DNA of 64,000 nucleotides from Acidimicrobiales bacterium (GTDB lineage: Bacteria > Actinomycetota > Acidimicrobiia > Acidimicrobiales > Iamiaceae). Location: the NCBI GenBank assembly GCA_030448105.1, contig JAUJNP010000001.1:214982-278981 (forward strand). The letters run 5' to 3'. The notes beneath the pieces were generated by a model that worked only from the letters and a program-made list of their open reading frames with translations, was not told the DNA's origin and searched no databases. Positions 9,395-17,923 of the stretch are shown in pieces (the first letter of the stretch is position 1; every line of letters begins with the position of its first letter). A program made the position numbers and the translations under genes.

Positions 9395-10065
9395 CTCCTC
9401 CCAACCGGCCGGCCGGCACCGCCCGCACCGCCCGTCCCGCCCGTCTAGCGCGCCTGGCGCGGACCGCGCTCGTCCTCGTCGCCGTCTCCACCATCGTCGC
9501 CTGCCAGAGCGGCGCTCCGGCGGGCAAGGGCACCAGCGCCCGCCGGCCCGCAGCAGAGGGGCCGCCGGTGGTCTACGTGGCCGTCGGCGGTGCGGAGACG
9601 ACCGGCCGGGGTTTGGCCGACCCGCTCCGGGAGGCGTGGTCGCAACGCCTCTACCGCCAGGCCTTCCCCCGCCGGACGGTGCACGTGAACCTGGCCGAGA
9701 CAGGGGCCACGGTGGAGCGGGCGCTGGCCGACCAGGTGCCCGGGGCGCTGGCCCTCGAGGTCACGGTGGCGACGGTCTGGCTGGGGGCGGCCGACGCCGA
9801 GGTGCGGACGCCGCCGGCGCGCTTCCGCGCCGGGTTGGAGCAGGTGGTCGAGCGGCTGGGCCGGGGCGGGAGGGCTCGGGTCCTGCTCCTCCTCGGCCCC
9901 GCGCCGTTCGCCGGCGGCACCAGCCCGATGGCCGCCGAGGTGCGGGCGGTGGCGGGCCGGACCACCGCAGAACTGGTCGACCTGACCGGCATCGACCTCG
10001 GCGAGGCCCGCGCCCAGCAGCAGGTGGCCGACCGGGTCGCCGACGTGCTGGGCCCGGTCCGCTAG
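9391..10065 (+). CDS. Lipoprotein with degenerate SGNH-hydrolase-like domain
   Basis: 224 residues. The N-terminus has basic residues, a hydrophobic stretch and a lipobox STIVACQS, so it is probably a lipoprotein with Cys at about position 38. The rest resembles the SGNH/GDSL fold: an opening strand VVYVAVGGAETTGRG, a second block VTVATVWLGAADAE, and LLLLGPAPFAG. However the usual GDS nucleophile motif reads GGAE and the Asn of block III reads GAAD, so classical esterase activity is doubtful. It starts with GTG overlapping the permease stop, as third gene of the exporter operon. Assignment to the fold is tentative. Confidence 0.6.
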   Translation: MTPPNRPAGTARTARPARLARLARTALVLVAVSTIVACQSGAPAGKGTSARRPAAEGPPVVYVAVGGAETTGRGLADPLREAWSQRLYRQAFPRRTVHVNLAETGATVERALADQVPGALALEVTVATVWLGAADAEVRTPPARFRAGLEQVVERLGRGGRARVLLLLGPAPFAGGTSPMAAEVRAVAGRTTAELVDLTGIDLGEARAQQQVADRVADVLGPVR

Positions 10066-10177
10066 GAGGCGAAGCCGAAGCAGATGTCACAGCTGCGAAG
10101 TCCGCCAGGCGTAGCAGCACCAAGCGTGACACCCAGATCGGCGAAGCCGGCGGAGGCGAAGCCGAAGCAAATGTGAC
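10065..10177 (+). repeat. 26-bp imperfect direct repeats between convergent genes
   Basis: GGAGGCGAAGCCGAAGCA plus 8 nt occurs at 10065-10090 and 10152-10177 with two mismatches. They fill the gap between the lipoprotein gene and ilvD. The stretch between them contains CCGCCAGGCGTAGCAGCACC (about 10101-10120), close to CCGCCAGGCGGAGCAGCACC near 16583-16602 at the start of the MATE gene. No gene is seen here. Confidence 0.7.
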
Positions 10178-10180
10178 GGG

Positions 10181-11887
10181 TTAGGCCTCGGTGATGGCGC
10201 CGCGCTCGGCCCCCGAAGCCAGCCGGGCGTACTTGGCCAGCACGCCGCTGGTGTAGCGGGGCTGGGGCACCTTCCAGGCGGCCCGGCGGCGCTCGAGCTC
10301 GGCCGGGGCGACGTCGAGGTCGATGGTGTGGCCGACCACGTCGATGACTACCCGGTCGCCGTCGCGCACCAAGGCGATGGGGCCGCCGTCGATCGCCTCG
10401 GGGGCGACGTGGCCCACGCAGAAGCCGTGCGTGCCCCCCGAGAAGCGCCCGTCGGTGACGAGGGCGGCGTCGCTGCCCCGCCCCGCGCCCTTCATGGCCC
10501 CGGTGACGGCCAGCATCTCCCGCATGCCCGGCCCTCCCTTGGGGCCCTCGTAGCGGATCACCACCACGTCGCCGGCGGCGATGCGCCCGGCGATGATCGC
10601 CTCCATGGCGCCGTCCTCGCCGTCGAACACCCGAGCCGGCCCCTCGAAGTGGTCGACGTCGATGCCGGCCACCTTCACCACCGAACCACGGGGCGCCAGC
10701 GTGCCGGTGAGCACGGCGATGCCGCCGACGGCGTGGATCGGCCGGTCGAGGGGGCGGACCACGTCGCCGTCGGGCGCGGGCGGATCGAGGGCGGCCAGGT
10801 TCTCGCCCACGGTGCGGCCGGTGACGGTGAGGCAGTCGCCGTGGAGCAGGCCGGCGTCGAGCAGTTCCCGCATCACCACGGGGATGCCGCCGATGCGGTC
10901 GACGTCGGCCATGTGGTAGCGGCCGTGGGGCCGGGTGTCGGCGATATGGGGTACCCGGGCGGCCACCCGGTTGAAGTCGTCGAGGGCGAGGTCCACCCGC
11001 GCCTCGGTGGCGATGGCCAGCAGGTGGAGCACGGCGTTGGTGGAGCCACCGAGGGCCATCACCACGGCGATGGCGTTCTCGAAGGCCTCCTTGGTCAGGA
11101 TCCGCCGGGGCCGCAGGTCCGCTTCGAGCAGGGCGACGACGGCCCGGCCGGACTCGAAGGCGGAGTCGTCCCGGCGACGGTCGACCGCCGGCGGCGACGC
11201 GCTGGCGGGGAGCGACATGCCGAGGGCCTCGGCCACCGACGCCATGGTGTTGGCGGTGAACATCCCCGCGCAGCTGCCCTCGGTGGGGCAGGCGTTGCGC
11301 TCGATGGCGTCGAGCCCGGCATCGTCGAGCGTGCCGGCGGCGTTGGCTCCGACCGCCTCGAACACGCTGACCACATCGAGGGCGGCGCCGTTGTGGTGGC
11401 CGGGCAGGATGGATCCGCCGTAGACGAACACCGACGGCAGGTCGAGGCGGGCGGCGGCCATGAGCATGCCCGGCAACGACTTGTCGCAGCCGGCCAGGGT
11501 GACGACGGCGTCGAAGCGCTCGGCGTGCACCATGGTCTCCACCGAGTCGGCGATGACCTCCCGGCTGACCAGCGAGGCCCGCATGCCCTCGTGACCCATG
11601 GAGATGCCGTCGCTCACGGCGATGGTGGTGAACTCGATCGGGAACCCGCCGGCCGCCCGGACGCCGTCCTTGGAGCGCTGGGCCAGGCGCCCGAGGGGCA
11701 TGTTGCACGGCGTGACCTCGTTCCACGACGACGCCACCCCCACCTGCGGTCGCTCCCAGTCGTCGTCTGTCATCCCGATGGCCCGCAACATGGCCCGGGC
11801 CGGTGCCCTCGAAGGGCCGTCGGTGACCTCCCGGGAGCGGGGCCGGAGGTCGACTTGCCTGCCTTCTGGGGTTGCCTCTGGTGGCAT
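10181..11887 (-). CDS. ilvD: Dihydroxy-acid dehydratase
   Basis: 568 residues, normal for IlvD, which dehydrates dihydroxy-acids to the 2-oxo precursors of valine, leucine and isoleucine. Cluster-binding cysteines are visible in [22 protein letters not shown] and [16 protein letters not shown]. The spacing suits the [2Fe-2S] or [4Fe-4S] forms of the family. The C-terminal [15 protein letters not shown] and GRFSGG motifs are intact. It is not adjacent to ilvB, which is 9 kb away on the same strand. The start chosen is the ATG at 11887. Confidence 0.95.
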   Translation of the reverse strand: MPPEATPEGRQVDLRPRSREVTDGPSRAPARAMLRAIGMTDDDWERPQVGVASSWNEVTPCNMPLGRLAQRSKDGVRAAGGFPIEFTTIAVSDGISMGHEGMRASLVSREVIADSVETMVHAERFDAVVTLAGCDKSLPGMLMAAARLDLPSVFVYGGSILPGHHNGAALDVVSVFEAVGANAAGTLDDAGLDAIERNACPTEGSCAGMFTANTMASVAEALGMSLPASASPPAVDRRRDDSAFESGRAVVALLEADLRPRRILTKEAFENAIAVVMALGGSTNAVLHLLAIATEARVDLALDDFNRVAARVPHIADTRPHGRYHMADVDRIGGIPVVMRELLDAGLLHGDCLTVTGRTVGENLAALDPPAPDGDVVRPLDRPIHAVGGIAVLTGTLAPRGSVVKVAGIDVDHFEGPARVFDGEDGAMEAIIAGRIAAGDVVVIRYEGPKGGPGMREMLAVTGAMKGAGRGSDAALVTDGRFSGGTHGFCVGHVAPEAIDGGPIALVRDGDRVVIDVVGHTIDLDVAPAELERRRAAWKVPQPRYTSGVLAKYARLASGAERGAITEA

Positions 11888-11914
11888 TGGGCCAGGCTAC
11901 GACGCGCTGGCCCC

Positions 11915-11920
11915 TACGCT
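11915..11920 (+). promoter_or_regulatory. Leaderless-type -10 box (lipoprotein gene)
   Basis: TACGCT lies 6 nt before the GTG at 11927, with no ribosome site between. The spacing predicts transcription starting at the start codon. Confidence 0.45.
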
Positions 11921-11926
11921 CGTCGG

Positions 11927-12937
11927 GTGCTCCCACCCCGTCCTCGAGCCCGCCGCGCCGTCCCGTCACCGCTAACCGCCCGGGTGGGCGTGCTGGTGGT
12001 GGCCCTCACCCTGCTCGCCGCCTGCGGCACCGACGACGATGACGGAAGCGGCGCCGAGCGGGCGGGCCGGCGCAGCGACGGCGCCGCCGACCGGTCCCGC
12101 ACCACCGCCACCACCGCCACCACCCGGCCCTCCACCACCACCACCACCGCCCCCCGGGAGCTGCCCGGCGGCGGCCGGGAGATCTTCCCCGCCCGCCGGG
12201 TGGTGGCCTACTACGGCAACGCCACCTCGCCGGCCCTCGGCGTGCTGGGCGAGACGGGCCCCGAGGAGGCGGCCGCCCGGGTGGCGCTGGCGGCCCAGCC
12301 CTTCGCCCAGCCCGGCCGGCCGGTGCTGGGCGCGTTCGAGCTCATCGTGTCGGTGGCCCACCGGTCCCCCGGCGCCGACGGCGACTACAGCAGCCCCACC
12401 GACGCGTCGGTGATCCTGCCGTGGCTCCAAGCGGCCCGCGCCCACGACATGCTGCTCCTGCTCGACGTGCAGCCAGGGCGGGCCTCGTTCGTGGACGAGG
12501 TCAAGCGCTACGAGGCGCTCCTGCGTGAGCCCGACGTGGGCCTGGCCCTCGACGCCGAGTGGCGCATGGCGCCCGGCGAGGTCCCCGGCACGGTGATCGG
12601 GCAGGTGTCGGCGGCCGAGGTGAACGAAGTGTCGGCGTGGCTGTCGCTCATCGTGGCCGAGGGCAACCTGCCCGAGAAGTTGTTCGTGCTCCACCAGTTC
12701 ACCGCCGACATGCTCCCTGACCGCCCCGCCGTGGTCGACCGGCCGGGGTTGGCCACCGTCCTGCACATCGACGGCTTCGGCAGCCAGGCCCAGAAGCTGG
12801 AGAAGTACGCGCAGCTCCACGCCAAACCCCCCTTCGCCAATGGCCTCAAGCTGTTCTACGACGAGGACATCGACATGTTCACGCCGCCCGAGGTGCTCGG
12901 CCTGGTCCCCGCCCCGGACCTCATCACCTACCAGTAA
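11927..12937 (+). CDS. Lipoprotein of unknown function
   Basis: 336 residues. A basic N-terminus and hydrophobic stretch end in the lipobox LLAACGTDDD. A Thr-rich linker (about residues 45-75) leads to a globular domain of about 260 residues containing VVAYYGNATSPALGVLGE, MLLLLDVQPGRASF, VGLALDAEWRM and NGLKLFYDEDIDMFTP. The run of beta strands ending in acidic residues (LDVQ, LDAEW, YDED) suggests a TIM-barrel of glycosidase type, but I cannot name the family. It stands alone, divergent from ilvD and followed by ABC exporter genes. Start choice rests on the TACGCT box 6 nt upstream. Confidence 0.75.
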   Translation: MLPPRPRARRAVPSPLTARVGVLVVALTLLAACGTDDDDGSGAERAGRRSDGAADRSRTTATTATTRPSTTTTTAPRELPGGGREIFPARRVVAYYGNATSPALGVLGETGPEEAAARVALAAQPFAQPGRPVLGAFELIVSVAHRSPGADGDYSSPTDASVILPWLQAARAHDMLLLLDVQPGRASFVDEVKRYEALLREPDVGLALDAEWRMAPGEVPGTVIGQVSAAEVNEVSAWLSLIVAEGNLPEKLFVLHQFTADMLPDRPAVVDRPGLATVLHIDGFGSQAQKLEKYAQLHAKPPFANGLKLFYDEDIDMFTPPEVLGLVPAPDLITYQ

Positions 12938-12968
12938 CGGGCGGGGGCCCTGGCGGGCGGTGAACCCG

Positions 12969-12974
12969 TAACCT
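12969..12974 (+). promoter_or_regulatory. Leaderless-type -10 box (ABC exporter operon)
   Basis: TAACCT lies 7 nt before the GTG at 12982; no ribosome site is present. Confidence 0.55.
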
Positions 12975-12981
12975 CCTGCCC

Positions 12982-13989
12982 GTGAGCGTCGCCGCCGCCA
13001 CCCCGGTCGCACCGGTCGTGCGGGCCGAGGGGGTGGTGAAGCACTGGGGGCGCACGCCGGCGCTGGCCGGGGCCACCCTCGCGATCAGCGGCGGCGTCAC
13101 CGGTTTGCTCGGCGCCAACGGATCGGGCAAGACCACCCTCCTCGGGCTGCTGCTGGGGCTGCACCCCCCGGACCGGGGCCGCCTGGAGGTGCTGGGACTC
13201 GACCCCACCCGCGCCGGGCCCGAGGTGCGCGAGCGGGTGGGCTACTCCCCCGAGCACCACTCCCTGCCGGGCGACGTGAAGGCGGTGGACTTCGTCCGCC
13301 ACATCGCCGAGCTCCACGGCCTGCCCCGGCGGGAGGCGACCGGACGGGCCAGCGACGTCCTGTGGCAGGTTGGCCTGGGTGAGGAGCGGGTGCGACCCCT
13401 CGGCACCATGTCCACCGGGCAGCGCCAACGGGTGAAGCTGGCCCAGGCCATCGTCCACGACCCCGTGCTGGTGCTCCTGGACGAGCCCACCGAGGGCCTC
13501 GACCCGGTCCAGCGCGACGACATGTTGCGCCTCATCGCGCGCATCGGCGCCGACTTCGGCATCCACGTGCTGCTCAGCTCGCACGTGCTCGACGAGGTGG
13601 AACGGGTCTGCGACAACGCCGTGATCCTCCACGCCGGCCAGGTGGTGGCGGCGGGACCCCTCGACGAGTTGCGCTCGGGAGGAGGCGGCGTGGTGGTGGA
13701 GGTCGACGGCGACGTGCGCCCGGTGGTCGACGCCCTCCGGGGGCGAGGCGCCACCCTGCACTGGGACGGCACCCGGCTCTACGTGAGCGGGCCGCAGGAC
13801 GGCCCCGCGCTCGACGTGGTCGAGGTGGCCGACCTCGTGCGCGACGTACTCGCCGACCTGGGCGTGGCCGTGCGTCGGCTCCAGCCCCGCACCCTCACCC
13901 TCGAAGAGGTGTTCCTCGGTGCGGGGCGCACGGGTGGCCAGGCGGTCGAGGTGGCCGACCCCGCCCCGCAGCCGGCGGTGGGCGGGTGA
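12982..13989 (+). CDS. ABC-2 exporter ATP-binding protein
   Basis: 335 residues. Walker A is GANGSGKTT, the signature is MSTGQRQRVKLAQAI, and Walker B is LVLLDEPTEGLD. The Q-loop region reads VGYSPEHHSLP, as in NatA/GldA-like exporters. A C-terminal regulatory extension of about 110 residues follows the H-loop (LLSSHVLDEVERVCD). It opens a four-gene run of two ATPase/permease pairs joined by 4-bp overlaps, which likely assemble as one or two exporters. The substrate is unknown. Confidence 0.9.
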   Translation: MSVAAATPVAPVVRAEGVVKHWGRTPALAGATLAISGGVTGLLGANGSGKTTLLGLLLGLHPPDRGRLEVLGLDPTRAGPEVRERVGYSPEHHSLPGDVKAVDFVRHIAELHGLPRREATGRASDVLWQVGLGEERVRPLGTMSTGQRQRVKLAQAIVHDPVLVLLDEPTEGLDPVQRDDMLRLIARIGADFGIHVLLSSHVLDEVERVCDNAVILHAGQVVAAGPLDELRSGGGGVVVEVDGDVRPVVDALRGRGATLHWDGTRLYVSGPQDGPALDVVEVADLVRDVLADLGVAVRRLQPRTLTLEEVFLGAGRTGGQAVEVADPAPQPAVGG

Positions 13990-14849
13990 CCGCCCGGATC
14001 CTCGACCGGGGCTACCGCCGCTACTCGGGTGAGCGCCGGGGCGTGGTCGGCGCGGTGCGCACGCTCGTGCTGCACTCGGTGCAGCGGGCCCTCGGGCTCC
14101 GGCGCAGCGCATGGGCCAAGGTCCTGCCCTTCGGCACCGTGCTGTTGGCCTACGTGCCCGCCATCGTGTTCGTGGGTGTGGTCTCCCTGTTCCCCGCCCG
14201 CGAGATCCGCGACCTGGTGCTGCCGAGCTACGCCTCGTACTTCGGCTACGTCCAGCTGCTGGTGGTGCTGTTCGTGGCCTTCGTGGCTCCCGAGATCCTC
14301 TGCACGGACCGTCGCACCGGCATGCTGGGCGTGTACCTCGCCTCGCCCCTCACCCGCGACACCTACCTCGTGGCCAAGGCGCTGGCCACGGCCGGCGTCC
14401 TCGCCTTCGTCACCATCGGCCCCCCGCTGGTGATGCTCGTCGCCTTCATCATCCAGGGCGAGGGCCCCGACGGCCCCGGCGACGTGGCCCTCACCCTGGC
14501 CCGCATCTTCGGGGCGGGGCTGGCCATCTCGGTGCTCTACACCGCCTTCTCGATGGGGCTCTCCAGCCTCACCGACCGCAAGGCGTTCGCTACCGCCGGG
14601 CTCATCCTCTTCTTCTTGATGAGCAACGTCGTCACCGGCGTGCTGGTGGGCGCGCTCGGGCTCGCCGAGAACGCCATCGTGTTGAACATCTTCTTCCTGC
14701 CCTTCGCCCTGGTCGAGAAGATCCACGGGGAGTCGGTCCGCTTCCCGGACGTCACCACCGCCGCCTGCGTGCTCGGCGCCCTGGCCTGGACGATGGTGTG
14801 GGCCGCGGTGTGCCGCAGCCGTTACGCCCACCTGCAGGTGACCCGGTGA
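13986..14849 (+). CDS. ABC-2 exporter permease
   Basis: 287 residues with six predicted membrane helices, beginning at LPFGTVLLAYVPAIVFVGVV. The cytoplasmic segment APEILCTDRRTGMLGVYLAS is the typical ABC-2 coupling region. It overlaps the upstream ATPase by ATGA and the next ATPase by GTGA. Substrate unknown. Confidence 0.86.
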   Translation: MTARILDRGYRRYSGERRGVVGAVRTLVLHSVQRALGLRRSAWAKVLPFGTVLLAYVPAIVFVGVVSLFPAREIRDLVLPSYASYFGYVQLLVVLFVAFVAPEILCTDRRTGMLGVYLASPLTRDTYLVAKALATAGVLAFVTIGPPLVMLVAFIIQGEGPDGPGDVALTLARIFGAGLAISVLYTAFSMGLSSLTDRKAFATAGLILFFLMSNVVTGVLVGALGLAENAIVLNIFFLPFALVEKIHGESVRFPDVTTAACVLGALAWTMVWAAVCRSRYAHLQVTR

Positions 14850-15784
14850 GCGCGGATCCCATGACCGAGCCCATGATCGAAGTCGACGGCGTCTCGAAGT
14901 GGTTCGGCGACGTGGTGGCGGTGTCGGAGGTGTCGTTCACCGTCGGCGCCGGGGTGACCGCCCTGCTCGGTCCCAACGGCGCCGGCAAGTCCACCATGCT
15001 GCGCCTGCTGTGCGGGCTGGTGGCCCCCGACCGGGGCCGGCTGCGGGTGCTCGGCCGCGACCCCCGGGTGGATCTCGACGTGCTGCGCCACATCGGGCTG
15101 GTGCCCCAGCAGGAGACGGTGTTCGAATCCCAGGACGCGCTCGAGTTCGTCCGCCTCGCCGCCGTGCTGCACGGCGTGGACGGGCCCGATGCGGCCGCCC
15201 GGTCCGCCCTGGCCACCGTCGAGCTCGACCCCGACGACCGCCGCCGGCTCAGCACCTACTCCCGGGGGATGCGCCAGCGGGTCAAGGTGGCGCAGGCCAT
15301 CGTGGGCAACCCCACGGTGATCGTGCTCGACGAGCCCCTCACCGGCCTCGACCCCCGCCAGCGCCGCCACATGACCGAGCTGTTCCACGCCTTCGGCGAC
15401 CAGGGCCGGTGCGTGATCGTGTCCAGCCACGTGCTCGAGGAGGTGGAGCGCTTCGGCTCCAACGTGCTCGTCATCGCCCAGGGCCGCCTGGCCGCCGAGG
15501 GCGACTTCCGCGCCATCCGCGACCTCATGGACGACCGTCCCCACCGGCTGCGGATCCGCACCGACCAGCCCCACCGGGTGGCCGGGCACCTCCTCGCCGC
15601 CGGCACGATCATGGGCATCGAGATGGTCGACGCCGACACCGTGCTGGTGGAGACCACCGAGGTGGCCGCGTTCCGCCGCTCGGTCGCCGCCGTGGCCCGC
15701 CAGGTCGACGCCCACCTGTGGGAGGTCGTGCCCCTCGACGACGACCTCGACTCGGTGTTCCGGTACCTGGTGGGCCGGCCGTGA
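14846..15784 (+). CDS. ABC-2 exporter ATP-binding protein
   Basis: 312 residues. Walker A is GPNGAGKST, the Q-loop is GLVPQQETVF, the signature YSRGMRQRVKVAQAI, Walker B VIVLDEPLTGLD, and the H-loop VSSHVLEEVERF. A C-terminal extension follows. It is paralogous to the ATPase two genes upstream, suggesting an internal duplication of the exporter unit. Both ends overlap neighbours as GTGA. Confidence 0.9.
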   Translation: MSADPMTEPMIEVDGVSKWFGDVVAVSEVSFTVGAGVTALLGPNGAGKSTMLRLLCGLVAPDRGRLRVLGRDPRVDLDVLRHIGLVPQQETVFESQDALEFVRLAAVLHGVDGPDAAARSALATVELDPDDRRRLSTYSRGMRQRVKVAQAIVGNPTVIVLDEPLTGLDPRQRRHMTELFHAFGDQGRCVIVSSHVLEEVERFGSNVLVIAQGRLAAEGDFRAIRDLMDDRPHRLRIRTDQPHRVAGHLLAAGTIMGIEMVDADTVLVETTEVAAFRRSVAAVARQVDAHLWEVVPLDDDLDSVFRYLVGRP

Positions 15785-16557
15785 TCGCCCCCAGCGTCTC
15801 GCCGGCTCCCGCTCCGGCCCCCGGCGCGGCCCGGGCCCGCCCTGGCGGCGTCTTCCTCGCCATCTACCGGCTGGTCCTGCGCAACCAGGTGACGACCGGG
15901 CGCATCGTGGCCGTGGCCGCCCTCGGCCTGCTCGGGGTGCTGCTGGGCTTCGGGTTGGCGGCCAGCGATCCCGTCGACCCGGTGGATGCCGGCACGAACC
16001 TGATCGACCGCTACGGGCTGCAGGTGCTCGTGCCGGTCGTGGCCCTGGTGTTCGCTTCCTCCACCCTCGGCGACCTGGTGGACGACCGCACCCTCGTCTA
16101 CCTGTGGCTGCGACCGGTGCCCCGGGTGACGGTGGCGGCGGCGGCCGCCCTCGCCGCCTTCACCGTGTGCCTGCCGGCGGTCACCGTGCCCCTCGTGCTC
16201 TCCGCGCTCCTCACGGGCGCGGGATCCGCCCTGGTCGGGGGCACGGCAGTGGCCGCCGCCGTCGGGGTGGCCGGTTACGTGGGCATGTTCACCGCCCTGG
16301 GGATCCGGTTCCGCCGGGCCCTCGTGTGGGGGCTGGCCTACATCCTGCTGTGGGAGGGGTTCGTGGCCAACGCCTCCCGCACCGCCAGCCGCCTCTCACT
16401 GCGGGCCTACACCCGTTCGGTGGTCTCGGAGTACACCGGGATCGGACTCGACCAGGCCAACCTCAGCCTCGCCGTGGCCATCGCCGTCCCGCTGCTGGTG
16501 GCGGCGGTGATGGTGCTCCTCACCGCCCGCCGCCTCGCCTCCGCCGACATCGACTGA
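15781..16557 (+). CDS. ABC-2 exporter permease
   Basis: 258 residues with about six membrane helices after a 25-residue Pro/Ala-rich N-terminus. FASSTLGDLVDDRTLVYLWL is the conserved segment of ABC-2 permeases. It starts with GTG on the stop of the upstream ATPase and closes the exporter run. Substrate unknown. Confidence 0.84.
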   Translation: MIAPSVSPAPAPAPGAARARPGGVFLAIYRLVLRNQVTTGRIVAVAALGLLGVLLGFGLAASDPVDPVDAGTNLIDRYGLQVLVPVVALVFASSTLGDLVDDRTLVYLWLRPVPRVTVAAAAALAAFTVCLPAVTVPLVLSALLTGAGSALVGGTAVAAAVGVAGYVGMFTALGIRFRRALVWGLAYILLWEGFVANASRTASRLSLRAYTRSVVSEYTGIGLDQANLSLAVAIAVPLLVAAVMVLLTARRLASADID

Positions 16558-16568
16558 GTGCACCCCGG

Positions 16569-17903
16569 GTGACGCTGCGCAGCCGCCAGGCGGAGCAGCA
16601 CCGCAGCACCGACCGTCAGATCCTGCGGCTGGCCTTCCCGGCGTTCCTGGCGCTGGTGGCCGAGCCGCTCTACGTCCTGGCCGACACCGCCGTGGTGGGC
16701 CACCTCGGCACCCCGCAGCTGGCGGGGCTGGGGGTGGCGTCCAGCATCCTGCTCACCAGCTACGCCCTGTTCGTGTTCCTCGCCTACGGCACCACCGGGG
16801 CGGTGGCCCGGTTGCTCGGCGCCGGGGACCGGGCCGAGGCTGCCCGCCAAGCGGTACAGGGACTGTGGCTGGCGCTCGGCCTGGCCGTCATCGTGGGCGG
16901 GGTGCTGGTGGTGGCCGCTCCCGCCCTCGTGGGGGCGCTCGGCGCCGAGGGGGCGGTGCGCAGCAACGCCCTCGTCTACCTGCGCATCAGCCTGGTAGGG
17001 CTGCCCGCCCTGTTCCTCACCATGGCCGGCACCGGGTACCTCCGCGGCCTGCAGGACACCCGCACCCCGGTGGTGGTGGCGGTGGCCACCTCCGTGGCCA
17101 ACCTGGCGATCCAGCTCGTGCTCATCGAGGGGTTCGACCAGGGCATCGGCGCGTCGGCCCTGGCCACCGTGCTGGCCCAGACCGGCGGCGCGGCGACCTA
17201 CCTGTGGCGGGTGGGCTCGGAGGCCCGCCGGCTCGGCGTGTCCCTCCGGCCCGACCGGTCCGCCATCCGTCGGCTGGCCATGGTCGGCCGTGACCTGGTG
17301 ATCCGCACCGCCGCCCTGCGGGCGTCGCTTCTGGCCGCCACCGCGGTGGCCACCCGCATCGGCACGGCGGACGTGGCCGCCCACCAGATCGCCTTCGAGC
17401 TGTGGAGCTTCCTCGCCCTGGCCCTCGACGCGGTGGCCATCGCCGGGCAATCCCTGACCGGCCACGCCCTCGGCGCCGGGGACCCCGAGGGTGCTCGGGT
17501 CGCCGGCCGGCGCATGCTGCAGTGGGGGGTGGCCGCCGGGGTGGTCTTCGCCGCCCTCATCGTGGCGCTGCGACCATGGCTGCCGGAGATCTTCACCGAC
17601 GACCCCGCGGTGGCCGCGCTGGCGGCCTTCCTGCTGTGGTGGGTGGCGGTGCTCCAGCCCGTCAACGGCGTGGTGTTCGTGCTCGACGGCATCCTGATCG
17701 GGGCGGGCGACACCCGCTACATGGCAGGCGCGATGGTCGCCTCCATGGCTGCGTTCCTAGTCGCCGCCGGCGCGGTGGCCGTCACCGGGGCCGGCATCGG
17801 CTGGCTGTGGGCCGCTCTCGCCGTGCTCATGGTCGCCCGCCTGGCCACCCTCTTCACCCGCTTCCAGACCGGCGCCTGGGCCGTCCCCGGCGCCGCCCGC
17901 TGA
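16569..17903 (+). CDS. MATE-family efflux transporter (DinF-like)
   Basis: 444 residues with twelve predicted helices. The N-terminal half contains VAEPLYVLADTAVVGHLGTPQLAGLG, a MATE signature, and the matching segment in the second half is DVAAHQIAFELWSFLALALDAVAIAGQSLTG. These pumps use a sodium or proton gradient to expel cationic compounds. The GTG at 16569 lies 11 nt after the exporter operon's stop, so it may be co-transcribed. The DNA at its start (16583-16602) resembles a stretch at 10101-10120. Confidence 0.9.
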   Translation: MTLRSRQAEQHRSTDRQILRLAFPAFLALVAEPLYVLADTAVVGHLGTPQLAGLGVASSILLTSYALFVFLAYGTTGAVARLLGAGDRAEAARQAVQGLWLALGLAVIVGGVLVVAAPALVGALGAEGAVRSNALVYLRISLVGLPALFLTMAGTGYLRGLQDTRTPVVVAVATSVANLAIQLVLIEGFDQGIGASALATVLAQTGGAATYLWRVGSEARRLGVSLRPDRSAIRRLAMVGRDLVIRTAALRASLLAATAVATRIGTADVAAHQIAFELWSFLALALDAVAIAGQSLTGHALGAGDPEGARVAGRRMLQWGVAAGVVFAALIVALRPWLPEIFTDDPAVAALAAFLLWWVAVLQPVNGVVFVLDGILIGAGDTRYMAGAMVASMAAFLVAAGAVAVTGAGIGWLWAALAVLMVARLATLFTRFQTGAWAVPGAAR

Positions 17904-17904
17904 A

Positions 17905-17922
17905 CCCCGGCCTCGGCCGGGG
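17905..17922. terminator. Bidirectional terminator hairpin
   Basis: CCCCGGCC-tc-GGCCGGGG is a perfect palindrome between the convergent MATE and acetyltransferase genes, whose stops are 20 bp apart. There is no T-tract. Confidence 0.5.
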
Positions 17923-17923
17923 C

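Noticed and set aside
10062-10180. C-terminal ends of antisense frames with CFGFAS repeats
   Set aside because: They come from the 26-bp DNA repeat read in the wrong strand, not from a gene.
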